Shown here piece after piece: positions 40,250 to 49,560 of a DNA stretch of 64,000 bases (its first letter is position 1; each line of letters begins with the position of its first letter). The translations under genes were made by a program, and so were the position numbers. Source of the stretch: Clostridiales bacterium (lineage in GTDB: Bacteria; Bacillota; Clostridia; Oscillospirales; CAG-272); NCBI GenBank assembly GCA_022791195.1, contig JAAVYP010000031.1, positions 1-64,000 on the forward strand, read 5' to 3'. The notes beneath the pieces were generated by a model. The model searched no databases. It was not told the origin of the DNA and worked only from the letters and a program-made list of their open reading frames with translations.

Positions 40250-41713
40250 ATGATGAATGGCAGAATGGTCTTATTTTTAATCGGTCAAATGTTGCGCGTA
40301 GAGGGGCTGCTGATGTTGCTGCCTCTTATTTGCGCAGGTATTTACGGGGACAGCTTAGTTCCGTTTTTGCTTCCCATTGTGCTGCTTTGCGGTATTGGCA
40401 CCGCACTTACCATTCGCTCACCTAAAAAACGGGATTTTTCTGCCAAAGAAGGGTTCGTGACCGTTGGTTTGTCTTGGATTTTGCTGTCTTTATTTGGCAG
40501 CATTCCTTTATATATTTCTGGTTATGGCATCTCATTTATCGATTGTTTTTTTGAGACAGTTTCCGGATTTACCACAACAGGCGCTACCATTTTGGGCGAG
40601 ACGGTTTCGATTGCCGCCTTATCGAAAAGCGTTTTGTTTTGGCGAAGCTTTACTCATTGGATTGGCGGCATGGGTGTTTTGGTGTTTATGTTAGCTGTTA
40701 TGCCAAAGTCAGAAATGAAAAACGTGCGGCTTTTGCATGTGTTGCGGGCTGAGGCAACCGGACCCAGTGTCAGTAAGATCAGTGAGAAACTGAAAAAAAC
40801 AGCCAGAATTTTGTATAGCCTATATATTGCCTTAACGGTACTGCAAATTCTTTTTCTGCTGGTCGGCGGCATGGGTTTATATGATAGTCTTGTCAATTCT
40901 TTTGCAACAGCAGGGACTGGCGGTTTTAGTATAAAGGATTTGAGCATTGGTGAATATCAAAATCCGTATTTTGAGTATGTGATTGCCGTCTTTATGGTAC
41001 TTTTCAGCGTTAATTTTAATATCTTCTATTTGATTTTGTGCGGCCATGCACTGAAAGCCTTTAAAAGCGAAGAGCTTCGCTGGCTTTTCTGTATCATTGC
41101 AGGTGCGATTGCCATCATTATGATTGATATTTACAGTTTATATGGTTCGTTGGAAGAGGTATTTCGCCTTTCCTTTTTCCAAGTGGCGTCCATTGTGTCA
41201 ACCACAGGGTTTGCCACGGCTGACTTTAATTTGTGGCCGCCTTTATCAAAATTGATTTTAGTTTTGCTCATGTTTATCGGCGGCTGCGCCGGTTCAACAG
41301 CCGGCGGTATCAAGATTGGACGCATTATCATGCTCGTCAAAAACGGAATCCGTGAAATTCGCTATATTCTGCATCCGCGTTCGGTTATTTCGGTTCAATA
41401 TGAGGGCCGCAAGGCCGATCATGAAACGGTGCGCAGTACGACGTCGTTTTTGATTGTATATATCTTGATTTTTGTCGTTTCTATTCTTGTGATTACCGCT
41501 GTGGATGAGTTTGATTTAGTGACTTCGTTTACATCAGTATCGGCATGCTTGAATAATGTGGGTCCGGGACTTGAAATGGTAGGCCCCATGGGCAATTTTG
41601 CGGCTTTTTCGCTGCCATCAAAGCTGCTTTTGTGCTTTGACATGCTGGCCGGACGTTTAGAGATTTTTCCTATTATCATGTTGATTTCGCCTTCAACATG
41701 GAAGCGTTCATAA
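40250..41713 (+). CDS. trkH: Trk/Ktr potassium transporter TrkH family
   Basis: SGFTTTGATIL, FATAGTGGF, STTGFATADF, CAGSTAGGIK, AGRLEIFPIIML. Confidence 0.94.
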   Translation: MMNGRMVLFLIGQMLRVEGLLMLLPLICAGIYGDSLVPFLLPIVLLCGIGTALTIRSPKKRDFSAKEGFVTVGLSWILLSLFGSIPLYISGYGISFIDCFFETVSGFTTTGATILGETVSIAALSKSVLFWRSFTHWIGGMGVLVFMLAVMPKSEMKNVRLLHVLRAEATGPSVSKISEKLKKTARILYSLYIALTVLQILFLLVGGMGLYDSLVNSFATAGTGGFSIKDLSIGEYQNPYFEYVIAVFMVLFSVNFNIFYLILCGHALKAFKSEELRWLFCIIAGAIAIIMIDIYSLYGSLEEVFRLSFFQVASIVSTTGFATADFNLWPPLSKLILVLLMFIGGCAGSTAGGIKIGRIIMLVKNGIREIRYILHPRSVISVQYEGRKADHETVRSTTSFLIVYILIFVVSILVITAVDEFDLVTSFTSVSACLNNVGPGLEMVGPMGNFAAFSLPSKLLLCFDMLAGRLEIFPIIMLISPSTWKRS

Positions 41714-41736
41714 TGGACGCGCTTGTGAAAATAAAA

Positions 41737-41777
41737 ACAACGGTGTAATTTACTGAATTACACCGTTGTTTTTTTCG
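41737..41777. terminator. bidirectional terminator between trkH and glnA
   Basis: aacaacggtgtaatt..aattacaccgttgtt. Confidence 0.85.
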
Positions 41778-41779
41778 TT

Positions 41780-43879
41780 TTATTGAACACTAAAGAGCAT
41801 CTTGCCGTAAGACGGGAAGGGCCAGTATTCATCGCTGACAAAGGTTTCCAGCTTATCGGCTGTTTCGCGCAGTTCGCTCATGGTAGTAAGGACTTTGTCT
41901 TTGAAATAAATGGCGCTCTTTAAACCATCGCTGATTTTATCAGCACCCTCTACTGCCTTTTCTAATGCAGTGACTTTAGCGTACATTTTGGCTGTAAGCT
42001 TCGAGATTTTCGCAGCGCAGTCTTCTTCATAAGTCACATCAATTTTGTCGGACAGCGCCTTTTTCGACAGGGCTGTTTCGACAAGCTCGGCTGCATAGGC
42101 GCTGACGGCCGGCAGAAGATCTCGCTTGGTCATCTGAATCATGGTGAGGGCTTCAATATTGATGGTTTTGCAGTATTTTTCCAAAGCGATTTCGTACCGG
42201 GACTGCATTTCTGCTTCGGTATAAACACCATGCTTTGTGAACAGGCTGACGTTTTTAGGATCTAAATAGCGAGCCAGTGCATCAGGTGTTGTCTTGAGGT
42301 TGCAAAGCCCTCTTTTTTCGGCCTCGGCAATCCATGCATCGTCATATCCGTTCCCGTTGAATATGATTTTTTTGTGCTCTTTGAGGGTTCTCTTGACAAG
42401 ACTGTTGAGCGCCTTGCCGAAATCTTCGGCACCCTCTAATTCATCGGCAAATTGTTTGAGCGATTCGGCTACGGCTGTGTTCAGCACAATGTTCGGGTCA
42501 GATACCGAAGCGGCCGAGCCAAGCATACGAAATTCAAATTTGTTGCCGGTGAAGGCAAAGGGTGATGTACGGTTACGGTCGGTATTGTCTTTGGGGAATT
42601 TGGGCAGTACATGTACGCCGATTTCCATTTTCTCGGCTTTGCCCGATTCATAGGTTTTGCCCGCAATGACTGCTTTGACTACGGCGTCTAATTCATCGCC
42701 TAAGAAAATAGAAACAATGGCGGGCGGCGCCTCGTTGGCGCCAAGGCGGTGATCATTGCCGGCCGAGGCAACCGAGATACGCAGTAAGTCTTGGTATTCG
42801 TCCACCGCTTTAATAACGGCTGACAAAAATACTAAAAACTGAGCGTTTTCATACGGCGTCTCGCCGGGATCCAACAAATTGACGCCGGCATCGGTAGAAA
42901 TGGACCAGTTGTTGTGCTTGCCCGAACCGTTGATGCCCTCAAACGGTTTTTCATGCAAAAGACAAACCATGTTGTGCTTTTTAGCTACCTTCTGCATAAG
43001 CTCCATTGTTAAGTAGTTGTGGTCAACGGCCAGGTTGGTTGTCGTGAAGATAGGGGCCAGCTCGTGCTGTGCCGGGGCAACCTCGTTGTGTTCGGTTTTT
43101 GCTAAAATACCCAATTTCCAAAGTTCTTCATTCAGGTCGGTCATATAATCTTTAACCGCATCCTTGATAACACCGAAATAGTGATCGTCCAGTTCCTGTC
43201 CCTTTGGCGGTTTGGCGCCGAACAGGGTGCGGCCGGTGTAAAGCAAATCCTCTCTTTGCTCATAGACCTCTTTGGAAATCAAGAAATATTCCTGTTCGGG
43301 GCCTACGGTTGTTTTGACGGTTTTCACCGTGTCGTTGCCGAATAGTTTCAATATACGTTTCGCTTGCCGGCTGATGGATTCCATAGATCGAAGCAGCGGG
43401 GTTTTTTTATCAAGCGCTTCGCCGCCGTAAGAGCAGAAAACAGTGGGTATACAAAGTACGCCATCTTTCACAAAAGCGTAAGAGGTGGGGTCCCAAGCGG
43501 TATAGCCTCTGGCCTCAAAGGTGGCTCTTAAACCGCCGGATGGAAAAGAAGAGGCGTCCGGTTCACCGCGGACAAGTTCTTTACCCGAAAACTCCATGAT
43601 GATGCCCCCGTTTTTCTCGGGCGAGATAAAGCTGTCGTGTTTTTCGGCGGTAATGCCTGTCATAGGCTCAAACCAATGGGTATAGTGAGTCGCGCCTTTT
43701 TCAATGGCCCAATCTTTCATAGCGTTGGCCACAACATTGGCAATGTTGGGGTCTAAGCTTTTGCCGTTTTCAATGGTCTTGTGAAGGGCTTTATAGGTTT
43801 CTTTGGGCAGCCTTTCTTTCATTGAGCAGTCATTGAATACCAACGAGCCGAACATGTCTGTTACACTTTTCATTTTCAT
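41780..43879 (-). CDS. glnA: glutamine synthetase type III
   Basis: ~700 aa; [46 protein letters not shown]. Confidence 0.95.
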   Translation of the reverse strand: MKMKSVTDMFGSLVFNDCSMKERLPKETYKALHKTIENGKSLDPNIANVVANAMKDWAIEKGATHYTHWFEPMTGITAEKHDSFISPEKNGGIIMEFSGKELVRGEPDASSFPSGGLRATFEARGYTAWDPTSYAFVKDGVLCIPTVFCSYGGEALDKKTPLLRSMESISRQAKRILKLFGNDTVKTVKTTVGPEQEYFLISKEVYEQREDLLYTGRTLFGAKPPKGQELDDHYFGVIKDAVKDYMTDLNEELWKLGILAKTEHNEVAPAQHELAPIFTTTNLAVDHNYLTMELMQKVAKKHNMVCLLHEKPFEGINGSGKHNNWSISTDAGVNLLDPGETPYENAQFLVFLSAVIKAVDEYQDLLRISVASAGNDHRLGANEAPPAIVSIFLGDELDAVVKAVIAGKTYESGKAEKMEIGVHVLPKFPKDNTDRNRTSPFAFTGNKFEFRMLGSAASVSDPNIVLNTAVAESLKQFADELEGAEDFGKALNSLVKRTLKEHKKIIFNGNGYDDAWIAEAEKRGLCNLKTTPDALARYLDPKNVSLFTKHGVYTEAEMQSRYEIALEKYCKTINIEALTMIQMTKRDLLPAVSAYAAELVETALSKKALSDKIDVTYEEDCAAKISKLTAKMYAKVTALEKAVEGADKISDGLKSAIYFKDKVLTTMSELRETADKLETFVSDEYWPFPSYGKMLFSVQ

Positions 43880-43896
43880 TACCCTGCCTTTCTTTG

Positions 43897-44046
43897 CCTT
43901 GGTGCCGTATTGATACCAAGGGGACGTGAAAAAGAGATTCTGCGGAGGATAGATTTCCGCATTTTCACGCAATTTTTCTCTGAAAAAAATATTTAAAAAC
44001 GAAAACGGCATGGATGCAGAAAAATTCTGCGGCCCCATTGCCGTTT
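43897..44046 (-). promoter_or_regulatory. structured 5' leader of glnA (three stem-loops)
   Basis: Inverted repeats 43897-43921, 43925-43969 and 44002-44046. Confidence 0.55.
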
Positions 44047-44341
44047 TGTTTTCATTATGTTGATCACTGACGTTATTCTACAGCAAACTTTTGGAAAAGT
44101 CAAGCGATTTTGACAATTTAATAAAAAATTCATAATTCCAACGCAAAAAACATTTAAAATAGACGCTTAAAATATGAATAAATTGTGATTATTCGTGTTT
44201 TCTTGTTATTTTTGGTTTTTAAAAACAGCGGATGATATGGTGGAACGATTTATTACTGTAATCTTCGTCTGGCCCCTTGACATGGAAATTCATTATCGGG
44301 TATACTATATACTATAAATAGAAGCAAGGGGATACAAACAC

Positions 44342-44698
44342 ATGGCATATCGTGAAGACGCGCAGGAACATTCGGTCGATGCAGACGTTGTGGCACAGGT
44401 CAAAGCAGCTATGCTGTCTGATGAGCTGCTGCTTGCGGTTGCCGGCCTGTTTAAAGTTATTGGCGATCCCACAAGAACGCGTATCGTGCTCGCGTTAAAT
44501 CAACGAGAGTTATGTGTTTCTGATTTGTCAGCGGTGTTGAATATGACAAAATCGGCTGTTTCGCATCAGTTAAGCACACTCAAACAAAATAAAATTGTTA
44601 AATCGCGCCGAGAGGGCATTAATATATTTTATAGTTTGGATGACCAGCATATCACCGATATTATCGAATTAGCTCTTACGCATATGAAACATAAATGA
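44342..44698 (+). CDS. ArsR/SmtB family metalloregulator
   Basis: ELCVSDLSAVLNMTKSAVSHQLSTLKQNKIVKSRREG. Confidence 0.92.
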   Translation: MAYREDAQEHSVDADVVAQVKAAMLSDELLLAVAGLFKVIGDPTRTRIVLALNQRELCVSDLSAVLNMTKSAVSHQLSTLKQNKIVKSRREGINIFYSLDDQHITDIIELALTHMKHK

Positions 44699-44837
44699 GT
44701 GTAAGGCCGAATGATACGCCGGATGCGTGTCTTTCATGGATGTACATCCAGCGCAGATTAATTTTTGTGTTTTATTAAAGCACAAATATCACTTGCCGTT
44801 ACAATGTAAAACGAAATTAAAATAGAAAGGATATCGT

Positions 44838-45287
44838 ATGAGAGCGCCATTTCAGATACTTGCTATTCCATATAAATATGTCCAAGACATTCCCGTTTAC
44901 TGTGTTTTGCGTCGATCGGATGAGGGGCAATGGCAATTCATCGCTGGGGGTGGAGAGGATAACGAAACTCCTGAAGAAGCGGCAAAAAGAGAGATTGAGG
45001 AAGAAGGCGGTATTTCAATATCGAATATGATTTTATTAAAATCAATGTGCTTTGTTCCGGTAGAAATATTTCCGAATCGACAACTTTACGATTGGGATGA
45101 CGATATGTATGTTGTACCCGAATATTCGTTTGGATTTGAGTGTACTAAAGAGCTTATTCTTTCACATGAGCATACAGAATTTGTTTGGCTGCGTTATGAA
45201 GAAGCAAGAGAAAAACTGCAATGGGATTCAAATAAAACTGCTTTATACGAATTGAATTGCATATTGCAAAGACAAAACAAAAAATGA
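44838..45287 (+). CDS. NUDIX hydrolase
   Basis: GGGEDNETPEEAAKREIEEEGGI Nudix box. Confidence 0.9.
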   Translation: MRAPFQILAIPYKYVQDIPVYCVLRRSDEGQWQFIAGGGEDNETPEEAAKREIEEEGGISISNMILLKSMCFVPVEIFPNRQLYDWDDDMYVVPEYSFGFECTKELILSHEHTEFVWLRYEEAREKLQWDSNKTALYELNCILQRQNKK

Positions 45288-45351
45288 ATGAGCAGGCGAA
45301 ATCCTTTTTTTGTACAATCGTGTCTTTTCTTTAGCTTGTTGATAAAATGAG

Positions 45352-45388
45352 GTTCCCGCAAATCGTTTTGTTTGCGGGAACTGTTTTA
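45352..45388 (+). terminator. rho-independent terminator
   Basis: gttcccgcaaatcgttttgtttgcgggaactgtttt. Confidence 0.8.
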
Positions 45389-45409
45389 TTGTTTATTTTC
45401 AAAAAACAC

Positions 45410-45468
45410 TTGACAATTGAGTGAACATTCAATTATAATAGACATACAATGTTGAATGAGTGTTCAAC
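45410..45468 (+). promoter_or_regulatory. metal-efflux promoter with two ArsR/SmtB-type operators
   Basis: TTGACA-18-TATAAT; ATTGAGTGAACATTCAAT in spacer (45416-45433) and GTTGAATGAGTGTTCAAC (45451-45468). Confidence 0.8.
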
Positions 45469-45564
45469 TGTTCAAATGAAAGGCGCGGTGTGCTGCCAAC
45501 ACCGCCTGAAAACGCAGATGAACTCGTCATATTTTATCAATAGAAGTAATTGGAGGAGATTATT

Positions 45565-45786
45565 ATGAAAAAATCATTTAAGTTGGTGGGATTAGATTGT
45601 GCCAATTGTGCGGCTAAGATTGAGACGGCGGTACAAAAAATTACCGGTGTGCAAACAGCGACGGTTAGTTTTATGACGACTAAAATGACGATTGAGGCAG
45701 AGAGAGAGGATATGCCGGCGATTGTGGAACAGGCGAAAGCGGTTGTAAAAAAGTTAGAGCCGGATGTCGAGATGGTAAAAGCATAA
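45565..45786 (+). CDS. stand-alone heavy-metal-associated (HMA) domain protein
   Basis: LVGLDCANCAAKIETAVQKI GXXCXXC-type motif. Confidence 0.92.
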   Translation: MKKSFKLVGLDCANCAAKIETAVQKITGVQTATVSFMTTKMTIEAEREDMPAIVEQAKAVVKKLEPDVEMVKA

Positions 45787-45860
45787 GTTGAATTTGTAAG
45801 TAAGCCTTTCTATGATTGAGTAGGCGTATGATTGATACAGAAAGGATATGGGTTATCGAT

Positions 45861-47711
45861 ATGAACGCGAACCAAAAGCGTTTATTGCGCATTGTTGTTG
45901 GTGCGGCCGTCTTTATTGTCGCTCTTTTCATTCCATTTTCAAATGATATTGTCAGGCTGGCTGTTTTTCTTCTCGCCTTTGCTGTAGTCGGTATTGATGT
46001 GATCTGGAAGGCAGTTCGGAATCTTTTTCAAGGGCATTTGTTTGATGAAAATTTTTTGATGAGCATCGCTACCATTGGCGCTTTTGTCATTGGTGAGTAT
46101 CCAGAGGGTGTCGCAGTTATGCTTTTCTATCAGATTGGCGAACTGTTTCAAAGCTATGCGGTGGATAAATCCCGCCGATCGATCGCCGATTTGATGGATA
46201 TTCGGCCGGACTATGCACAGGTTTTGCGTGATGGTGAATTAATCAAAGTAGAACCGGACGAAGTGGAAATCGGCGAGACGATTGTGGTCACAGCGGGTGA
46301 AAGAATACCGCTTGATGCTGAGGTGATAGAAGGTGCATCGACGCTGGATACAGCAGCTTTGACTGGGGAATCGTGCCCGAAAGAGGTGCAGCCGGGGGAT
46401 GTTTTGCTTAGCGGATGCATCAATTTAACCGGCAAGCTCACCGCGCGTGTCACAAAAGAGTTTGGCGAATCTACTGTGAATACGATATTAGATTTGGTAG
46501 AAAATGCAAGCAGCCGCAAGGCAAAATCAGAAAATTTTATCACGAAATTTGCCCGTTATTATACACCGGCTGTTGTGATTTTAGCGGCGGCATTAGCGGT
46601 GATCCCTCCGCTTGTGACCGGCGGTTCGTTTTCAGAGTGGGTTTACCGGGCGCTCACCTTTTTGGTTGTTTCTTGTCCGTGTGCGTTGGTTATTTCTATA
46701 CCGCTTAGTTTTTTCGGCGGTCTCGGCGGTGCATCCCGCAGCGGTGTGCTCATTAAAGGAAGCAATTACTTAGAGACATTAGCCAAAGCGGAAATTGTTG
46801 TGTTCGATAAAACAGGCACGTTAACCAAGGGCGTTTTTGCCGTGCAGGATGTGCGTCCAAACGGTATCACTTCAGATGAATTAATCGAACTGGCGGCTTA
46901 TGCAGAAAGCTATTCCAATCATCCCATTTCGCTTTCGCTAAAAGAGGCGTACGGCAAAAAAATTGATCAACAGCGGATTTCCAGCGCAGAGGAAATAGCC
47001 GGTCATGGCGTGATCGCTATGGTAGACGGGCGGAAAATTATTGCCGGCAACCCAAAAATGATGGAGCGTTTTTCTATATCGGCTGCTGATAACAGCCATC
47101 AGTCGGGCACGGTTGTTTATGTGGCTGAGGATGGCGTTTATCGTGGTTCCATTGTCATTGCCGATCAGATTAAAGCAGATGCAGCCGAAGCGATTGCCAA
47201 GCTCAGGCGTGCACATGTGAAACAGATTGTCATGCTTACCGGTGACGCTAAGGCGATTGGTGAACAGGTCGCCAAAAAGTTGTCGTTAGATCAGGTGTAT
47301 ACCGAATTGCTGCCGGCTGATAAAGTTGAGAAAGTGGAGGAGCTCTTCAAACAAAAATCGGCGAAGGGCAAACTGCTCTTTGTCGGGGACGGCATCAATG
47401 ATGCACCGGTGCTGGCCATGGCCGATTTAGGTGTCGCAATGGGGGCACTTGGCTCAGACGCTGCTATTGAAGCCGCTGATATTGTGCTGATGACGGACGA
47501 ACCATCCAAATTATACACCGCGATACAAATCTCGAAAAAAACGCGCAGAATTGTACGGCAAAATATTGTTTTTGCCTTGGCGGTGAAGCTTTTCGTGCTG
47601 CTTTTCAGCGCAGTTGGTCTTGTGAGCATGTGGGCGGCGGTTTTTGCGGATGTTGGTGTGTCGGTACTCGCTGTTTTAAATGCGGTACGACTCATTTGGC
47701 GTAAAAAATAA
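45861..47711 (+). CDS. P1B-type heavy metal ATPase (Zn/Cd/Pb efflux type)
   Basis: SCPCALVISIPL, DKTGTLTKG, SNHPISLSL (HP locus), GDGINDAPVLAMAD. Confidence 0.93.
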   Translation: MNANQKRLLRIVVGAAVFIVALFIPFSNDIVRLAVFLLAFAVVGIDVIWKAVRNLFQGHLFDENFLMSIATIGAFVIGEYPEGVAVMLFYQIGELFQSYAVDKSRRSIADLMDIRPDYAQVLRDGELIKVEPDEVEIGETIVVTAGERIPLDAEVIEGASTLDTAALTGESCPKEVQPGDVLLSGCINLTGKLTARVTKEFGESTVNTILDLVENASSRKAKSENFITKFARYYTPAVVILAAALAVIPPLVTGGSFSEWVYRALTFLVVSCPCALVISIPLSFFGGLGGASRSGVLIKGSNYLETLAKAEIVVFDKTGTLTKGVFAVQDVRPNGITSDELIELAAYAESYSNHPISLSLKEAYGKKIDQQRISSAEEIAGHGVIAMVDGRKIIAGNPKMMERFSISAADNSHQSGTVVYVAEDGVYRGSIVIADQIKADAAEAIAKLRRAHVKQIVMLTGDAKAIGEQVAKKLSLDQVYTELLPADKVEKVEELFKQKSAKGKLLFVGDGINDAPVLAMADLGVAMGALGSDAAIEAADIVLMTDEPSKLYTAIQISKKTRRIVRQNIVFALAVKLFVLLFSAVGLVSMWAAVFADVGVSVLAVLNAVRLIWRKK

Positions 47712-47759
47712 AAGCAAGGAACTTGGCAGCCGGTGAATTGATTCGCAGCAGAAAAGGTC

Positions 47760-47788
47760 TTGTCAAGAAAAACGAATTGTGGTATACT
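47760..47788 (+). promoter_or_regulatory. promoter of structured RNA candidate, copy 1
   Basis: TTGTCA-17-TATACT with TG extended -10. Confidence 0.75.
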
Positions 47789-47789
47789 A

Positions 47790-47941
47790 AGAGCAAATCG
47801 GAGATTTGCTTCTAAAATTTAACTGAACGTGCATTTGCACGTTCTGCCGGTAATACCGGCATCGTTAAATTTCAAAGTAGTGGAATTTTTATGGTATACG
47901 AAAAGCAAATCGGAGATATGTTATCGAAGATTTGCTTTTTT
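47790..47941 (+). ncRNA. candidate structured small RNA, copy 1
   Basis: Hairpin A 47792-47810, three-way junction 47815-47872, terminator hairpin 47901-47941 with T6 tail. Confidence 0.65.
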
Positions 47942-48063
47942 GCATGCTATATTCGATGATCGTTGTCATACGTTTTTATTTTATAGAATGATTTATCTAC
48001 AAAGACGCATGGCTTAGACCATAAAAATCTATCTGTGCATATAGATTGATGGGAATTTAAATC

Positions 48064-48753
48064 ATGAAAAAACTGCGTAAATGGCTTGAAAATTATTGGT
48101 ATCATTATAAATGGCGTACCATAATTATCGCTTTTTTTGCTGTTGTCATTACGGTTTGCACGGTACAGATGCTGCAAAAAAAATCATATGATGCGTATAT
48201 TCTCTATTCAGGGCCAAAGGTTTTTACGTCTGAACAGGAAACGGCGCTCACCAACGCGCTGCGCTATGTGGTCAGTGATTATGATGACAATGGCGAAACT
48301 AATTTGTGCCTCACGAAGCTGATTCTGATGAGTGAGCAGGAGTTAGAAGAAGCCAAAGAACAGGCCAAAGAAGAAGGCAGTACACTCGCGTATAATTATG
48401 ATACCAGGCAGCGGACAAAAGAGCAGCTTGGCATGGAAATGATGACGGGAAACTCTTATCTTTGTTTTTTAAGCGAATATATTTACGAAGAATATAAGGA
48501 TCATGATCGTTTTGCCCCGCTTGCTGATGTTTTAGGTTATCATCCGGAAAATGCGGAGGACGCCTATTCCATTTATCTTGCTAATACAGAGTATGGAACT
48601 TATTTTTCAGATGCATTTTCTTGTATGGGTGAAAACGTGATTGTGTGCATTCGTCAGCCAAATGTGGTCGATCAATATGCGAAAGATGCGATGGATGAGT
48701 ATCAAAATAATGTCCAGATACTCAAAAAAATAATTGAATTTAAAGTTCAATAA
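48064..48753 (+). CDS. hypothetical single-TM protein
   Basis: RBS-preceded ORF, N-terminal TM (TIIIAFFAVVITVCTVQML). Confidence 0.65.
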   Translation: MKKLRKWLENYWYHYKWRTIIIAFFAVVITVCTVQMLQKKSYDAYILYSGPKVFTSEQETALTNALRYVVSDYDDNGETNLCLTKLILMSEQELEEAKEQAKEEGSTLAYNYDTRQRTKEQLGMEMMTGNSYLCFLSEYIYEEYKDHDRFAPLADVLGYHPENAEDAYSIYLANTEYGTYFSDAFSCMGENVIVCIRQPNVVDQYAKDAMDEYQNNVQILKKIIEFKVQ

Positions 48754-48789
48754 AATCTATTTTGTGATCAAAGAGAGGCGCAGAAGGGA

Positions 48790-49515
48790 ATGAAAATGAG
48801 AAAATGGCTTTCAACGGTTATGGCAGTTTGTCTGTTTGCTTTTTCGATTTTACCAATAAGCGCTGCTGATTGGAACAATCCATTTAAGGACGTGCCAAGC
48901 AATGAGTGGTATTATGCAGCCGTTCGGTTTGCCCATAGTAATAAGCTTTTTGTAGGTGTAAGCAACGATCGATTTGCACCGGATCAAACCATGACGCGTG
49001 CTATGTTTGTACGTGTGCTTAAAAATTTAAATGACCGTCTGGGCTTTGAAATACCGACTGAAACCGGTTCAAAAGATGATGATAATTACGGCAAGGATAT
49101 TTTTGATGATAACACGCCGTTTACGGATGTTCCTTTAGATGAGTGGTATTCAGATGCGGTTAAATGGGCTTATGACCGCGGCATTGTTGCTGGCTATACC
49201 AATACGGAATTTGGTGTAGACGGTAATGTAAGCCGAGAAGAAATGTGTGCTTTTCTCTATCGGTTTGCTGCAAAAGCAGGGATTGAATTAGAGGCAATCC
49301 GCGAATTGCATTTTAATGATATGGATCGGGTTAGCAGTTGGGCAAAGGCGCCCGTCCAAACGATGGCTAATGCAGGGGTTGTCGGCGGTGTCGGTGGCAA
49401 TCGTTTTGCTCCTGCAGATACCGCGACACGTGCAGAGGTAGCACAGATTATGAAAACATTTTGCGCGGCTTTACAGCGAGCCGGTGTAGATACTGGGGAT
49501 ATTCAATTTGATTAA
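48790..49515 (+). CDS. secreted S-layer homology (SLH) protein
   Basis: Signal peptide and three SLH repeats (NPFKDVPSNEWYYAAVRFAHSNKLFVGVSNDRFAPDQTMTRAMFVRVL...). Confidence 0.9.
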   Translation: MKMRKWLSTVMAVCLFAFSILPISAADWNNPFKDVPSNEWYYAAVRFAHSNKLFVGVSNDRFAPDQTMTRAMFVRVLKNLNDRLGFEIPTETGSKDDDNYGKDIFDDNTPFTDVPLDEWYSDAVKWAYDRGIVAGYTNTEFGVDGNVSREEMCAFLYRFAAKAGIELEAIRELHFNDMDRVSSWAKAPVQTMANAGVVGGVGGNRFAPADTATRAEVAQIMKTFCAALQRAGVDTGDIQFD

Positions 49516-49530
49516 ATATCAATAGAAATA

Positions 49531-49560
49531 AAAAAACGAAAGGGTTAACCCTTTCGTTTT
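49531..49560. terminator. bidirectional terminator
   Basis: aaaacgaaagggttaaccctttcgtttt. Confidence 0.85.

Noticed and set aside
47829-48017. 62-aa ORF inside structured RNA locus copy 1
   Set aside because: Reads through the hairpins and terminator, no RBS, no family; the RNA reading explains the sequence better
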